Source of the DNA: Phocoena phocoena
Taxonomy: Eukaryota; Chordata; Mammalia; Artiodactyla; Phocoenidae
Direction: 5' to 3'
DNA length: 64,000 nucleotides
Assembly (NCBI RefSeq): GCF_963924675.1
Contig: NC_089224.1
Location: 61,799,464 to 61,863,463 of the forward strand
Shown here: one piece after another, positions 59,850 through 64,000 of the stretch
Layout of the letters: each line of letters starts with the position of its first letter
Numbering within the stretch: the first letter of the stretch is position 1
Made by a program: the position numbers and the translations under genes
Notes under the pieces: generated by a model
The model's input: the letters and a program-made list of their open reading frames with translations, nothing else
Databases searched by the model: none
Told to the model about the DNA's origin: nothing

Positions 59850-60560
59850 TAAGTCATTTTTGGCTGACATTGTGTGCTATATTAGGTGCATGGGAGGTGA
59901 ATTCTCTGACTCTTGAATAACCCAGACTGTCTTTATTTTGCCCTCAAGTTAATTTCTAACTGCTGGCTGTACAATTCACCTCAGACATTGAATGCATTTC
60001 CACATAGCCTTCTAGTATTCAGTGTTGTTTTGAGAAATCTGTTCTCAGTTTGATCTAGTTTTTTATAGGTAATCCACTTTTCCCCCTTGTAGTAGTTTTG
60101 TTTTTCTCTCTATACTTGGTGTTCTGAAATTTCACAAGAATGAACCTGAATCTTTAAAAATTTTTTAAAATTCATCTACCTCGGCAATTAGTGGCCTTTC
60201 ACTTTTTTGACCTTTAGACTTACTCATTCTAATAATCACCTCGTTCCATTTCAGAATTCTTTCTTATTTTTTATCCCTCAATTATAGCAGCTTGTCTTTG
60301 TCCTTGTTTTATAGACCAATATTCTTTTGCCTGTTAACTTTTCAAAAAAGATTTCTGAACATAGAGAAATATTAAAAAGTGGGTACAATGAATACCTAAT
60401 ATCCTCCAACTAGATTCAACCATTGCTAAAATTTGATGCAATATCCTTTGTAATTTCTCTGTGGATATCAAACCTTCTAAAATATCCTCTTTTTACTAAA
60501 TTATTTCTAGTTTTTGTGGTGTCAGTTGTTCTGATTATTTCTCTTGATTATTGTTTTGTG
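59850..60560 (-). mobile_element. Old L1 (L1M) fragment
   Basis: The plus strand reads as antisense of the same old L1 untranslated region type as 18550-19960. Cues are 'ctcaagttaatttctaactgctggctg', 'gttttgagaaatctgttctcagtttgatc' and 'ctatacttggtgttctgaaatttcacaagaatg'. Confidence 0.5.
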
Positions 60561-60569
60561 GCATTGGTT

Positions 60570-61750
60570 TTCCTTAGTTGTATGTACTTATATTAGTTGT
60601 TTATATTAGTTTATGTATTTTTAAAAAGACTAGATTGATTAGTGTATAGGATTGATGGGCATTTCCTATGCAATTATGTGTTGATTATTCTATAAGCCAG
60701 CATGAGTTTCTACTAACATGCACTAGTGAGGGTCTATTTCCCCAACATATTTTGCTCTTCAGTGAGAAGCCTGGCAGTAGGCTCTTGTAAGAGAGCAGGC
60801 TTCACTTTACAGTGTGGATGTGCAGCAGGCAATCAGCCTGGGGACCTCTGCTCCAGTTGCCAAAGGTATAGATGACACCAGGACTTCAGTGTATTTGTCA
60901 CTAGGCAGAGTGATCGTTCTTCTTTTTCCTCTTGCATGTCTGTTGTGTGATTCCAGAGTTATCTTCTGCTTTGTTTGTGTGCTAGACTTCTATGTTCAGG
61001 GCCACTGTTGAGTTAGAAGAAGGTACCTCCCTCTGCACAGATACAAAAGATATGGTTAACAAGAGTGTGGCCTGGATTTCAGCCCTTGTTAAACCCCTGT
61101 GTGCAGTGTACAACCTACGCACCTGTGTGTGGTGGCCTTACCTACATCTAAGACCTCAAAGCCTTCCCCGCAGTGCACGTTTGAAATGCTCCATAGGGCG
61201 AAGGGAACTAGATGGAAGGCTGCAACAGCCTTTCTAGTGCCCACCCCAATTCCCACTTACGTATAATTTCTACATTGCTACTAGTACGATTTTTCCAACA
61301 TTCACAAACATAACGTCTTCACCTGTCCAACAAGAGAGGGAGATGTGAGTGTGAGGCTTCCATCCTGAATAAAGTTATATTAATAGACGCTGTGAAGTCA
61401 TGAGAGCGAGCTACTGGAAAGTCGGGACAAGGGAAGGCTAAAACAAAGAGGAAATGCCCAGATGGAAATAAGTGGTGTGAGGTAAAACTCAGAAAGGGTA
61501 CAGGGTTAGCGATAGTGTCTGGAGAATCACCTCCATGCAGGTGATTCCTGAAGCCAGAAGAGAGAAGAAGCTGTGAGGGGCCACATGCAGAGAGCGCAGA
61601 GAGCCTTGCCAAACATGTCTAGGGTGGAAAAGGCAAGAGTTCGTGAAGTTAAGAGAAGAAACATCTTAGGCATGGGAAAACAATCCATGCCATTTTATAT
61701 CGTATTTATCCAACATTTATAATTATTGTTTCCTCACTGAACACTGGAAA
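60570..61750. other. Unassigned sequence
   Basis: Short ORFs of 65-97 codons overlap on both strands without features. No repeat family was recognised. Confidence 0.35.
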
Positions 61751-61754
61751 AACA

Positions 61755-62185
61755 ACTGTTGTGCGTGGCATACAGTTTCCTCCAGGATCTGACCACTGTT
61801 TAGCCGCCTCCTGTCCCCCAGTCCCCAGCTTTCCTGGGCACTCCTGCATTTCCAAACCCTTTTGTGTTCTCTCCTATGTCCGTAACTTTGAACATAATAC
61901 TTACCTAATTCTTTTCCATCAACCTGAAAAACTCATTTGTCTCCTCCTAGGCTTAGCTAGATGTCTCTTTGCCATTGAAACCATTCCTAACTGTAGCCCA
62001 TGTTGAGTTGATTTGTTCCTCCATTGTCTTCCCTTTGTATATTGCCCTTAAATCGTATTGCATTTAATTACCCATATCAGAACGGTTTCCTTCCAAAACT
62101 GTCCTCATCATGCCATCCATATTACCTGATACTCAACAGGGAGGTGCTTAGTGATTGCCGGCTAAGTGGATGAATGAGGTCCATG
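61755..62185 (-). mobile_element. L2 LINE fragment
   Basis: Antisense L2 text is visible: 'catttgtctcctcctaggcttagctagatgtctctttgcc', 'cctccattgtcttccctttgtatattgccc', ending with a tail like 'gcttagtgattgccggctaagtggatgaatgagg'. Confidence 0.6.
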
Positions 62186-62369
62186 CCCGTTGCCCCCCCC
62201 CCACTTCATTCTCTGACACATCCACCCTCCTTTTGGCCCTCTTTTATACATGAACAGTTTTCATTCTTCAGATTCAGAAAAACCCATCTGAAAGACTTAC
62301 CTGCTTAGAGGCTACAATAGCAAGCAGTCTATTTATTCCTCCATATATCCATTTAGTACACAGTACTGG

Positions 62370-62725
62370 GTACTGGCAGAAATACTGAAGATGAACAAAA
62401 GCAGACCCAATTCCTGCCATCTTTGAACTCAGTGGGAGAGACTGATGTCAATCACATGATTATGTAGACAAGTGTAATCTTGTTCTCCAAAGAAAAAATA
62501 CATGGTGCTAGGAAAACCTCTAGTGGGGCAGTAGGTAGTCAGGGAGGTCATGGAAAGTCTGCTTCTGGGAAAGTGGCACAAGCTGAGATTAACAAGGAGG
62601 AGAGGGGGGAGAGATCCAGCAAGTCTGAGCAGTATGTGCAAAGATCCTGTGGCTGGCACAGGGAACAGAATGCTCTAAAAGAGGCCACCGTGGCCAGTAG
62701 TGAGGAGCAAAGGTGAGGATGTTGA
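62370..62725 (+). mobile_element. L2 LINE fragment
   Basis: Sense L2 text is visible: 'aattcctgccatctttgaactcagtgggagagac', 'gggaaagtggcacaagctgag', 'tatgtgcaaagatcctgtggctgg'. The 78-codon ORF here is a by-product. Confidence 0.65.
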
Positions 62726-62799
62726 AGAAGATGTTGGAGAACTCCAGGCATCTGCACATGCTGTGTCCTCTGAGGTAGGCTAAGTAGCTTTTGTCTTTA

Positions 62800-63005
62800 G
62801 TGTGCAGACCCTGGGACCAGTCTGCCTGGGTTTATATACTAACTCTAGCACTTAGGTCCTGTGTGACTTGGGAAAGTCTCTGTGCTTCAGTTTGCTCACC
62901 TGGAACATTAGGATCATATTAGTACCTACCTTAGGATGAAATGAGTTAGTGTGAAAAGCATTTAGAATAGTGCCTAGCATATAGCACTGTGATAATTGCC
63001 AGCCA
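62800..63005 (+). mobile_element. MIR SINE
   Basis: The full MIR order is present: 'gtgtgcagaccctgggacc', 'ctgtgtgacttgggaaagtctctgtgcttcagtttgctc', 'tgaaatgagttagtgtgaaaagcatttagaatagtgcctagc'. Confidence 0.88.
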
Positions 63006-63099
63006 TCGTCATATCTTTCCCAGGCATATTACCAAAATAAATCTGGACAATATTATAATCAAGGAAGTATTTGCACTAAGTCATGGGAAAAATATATGA

Positions 63100-63310
63100 A
63101 ATATATACCTATGATGATATATATACACATATATATAAAATATATACTTACGACAATATAGATGTTTGTACATGTGTATAAAATATATACTAATGATATG
63201 TATATTTTATCCTTCTAAATATATTTTATATCTGTCCTTATTGGTATATATTTTAAAAACATGTGTATAGTATATATATCTATATCATTGTAGACATATA
63301 CATATGATTT
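63100..63310. repeat. TATA/ATAT-rich simple repeat
   Basis: Imperfect TATATA tracts with CA interruptions. It is probably a decayed microsatellite cluster. Confidence 0.75.
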
Positions 63311-63965
63311 TTATGACAGTGCAAATAATTCCTTGTATCTAGTCTTGTCCATATGTATTTTGGTAGTAGGCCTGGGAAAGATGTGTTATATTGGAAAGTA
63401 CAGAGAGAAGGGAAATGAAAGGATTGTTTCACTAATTTTCCTTTAAACTTTGATACAGTTAAAAAACCTGTGTGTAAAGGATTTTTTTTTTTCCATTTCT
63501 TACCCCTATTTAAGAGCAGAAAGGACCCTGTAGTTATCATTTTTCTACAAGCTAGGAGACAGCATGCTTTATGCACCTAAATACATTGATCCAGTACCTC
63601 TTGACCCTGTAAATCAAGGTAGACGTGCAATAGCAGAAATTTTGCTGATAAAAATCCACTTGTTCAAGTCAGTAACTACTACTACGATATACTTGCATAA
63701 AGGGTATAAAAGGATTTCATTTCAAGCATCATTGAGTTGTGAAGGTAAGAATTCTGCATAATTGGTTTCATTGGAACTGTTATTTAAGAGGCCTTATTGA
63801 TTTTCATTGGTGTCCACATATAACTTGTAACATTTCCTTCAATGATCATTTTGATTGCAGTTGTGTTAAAATAGCATCAAAAGCACAAATAGAGGGAAAA
63901 GAGGGATTTCATTTTTTAATTTTTTTATGGAATGCCAGCTTTGTGCTGTTTGGCAAAAGTTGACG

Positions 63966-63966
63966 T

Positions 63967-64000
<34 letters not shown>
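63966..64000. repeat. GT microsatellite, cut by window edge
   Basis: A perfect GT run continues to the last base of the window, so its full length is unknown. Confidence 0.95.

Overview
The window is eukaryotic and mammalian, not microbial. It has spliced exon structure, long AT-rich stretches without genes, one CpG island, and a dense load of LINEs, SINEs, LTRs and old DNA transposons. Five tRNA-derived SINE copies carry the head typical of the CHR family of whales, hippos and ruminants. I saw no BovB LINE, which is abundant in ruminants. Together these point to a cetacean, most likely a dolphin or whale. This is an inference from repeat content.

Only two pieces of real genes are supported. 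At 1050-1288 (+) is the terminal coding exon of a gene that runs in from the left. It encodes 78 residues and a stop, and is followed by a long AU-rich 3' UTR with poly(A) hexamers as far as about 7.7-8.1 kb. At 35179-35356 (+), inside a CpG island (about 34570-35620), is a first coding exon with a strong start context and a consensus splice donor. I cannot name either gene with confidence. If the second gene continues rightwards, everything from 35357 to 64000 is its first intron, or that intron plus sequence beyond it.

The 27 kb between the two gene pieces (about 7.7-34.5 kb) is repeat-rich intergenic DNA. It holds an old L1 at 9.86-11.2 kb and a GC-rich L1-5'UTR-like block at 11.3-12.6 kb. 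A young 5'-truncated L1 with clear target-site duplications lies at 15.2-16.6 kb. An old L1 lies at 18.5-20 kb and a further L1 3' end at 21.9-22.5 kb. There are also LTR-like blocks near 9.4, 13.8, 23.6 and 31.6 kb, an MLT1 at 24.4 kb, a SINE at 26.2 kb, and scattered MIR, L2 and MER5-like relics.

The right part (35.4-64 kb) holds L2 and MIR relics, two copies of an ERVL-like LTR repeat, and three more CHR SINEs with target-site duplications. It also holds L1 pieces at 47-50, 51, 55 and 60 kb and a hAT-type element at 52.5-53 kb. The one gene-derived insertion is a 5'-truncated processed retrocopy of the RING-finger gene RNF113A (53.58-53.90 kb, minus strand).

I found no operon, CRISPR array, RNA gene or new multi-gene system. 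The best leads are the two unnamed gene ends, the RNF113A retrocopy, a microsatellite that grew in frame inside a young L1 ORF2, and four short tandem duplications that each lie in or beside old repeats.
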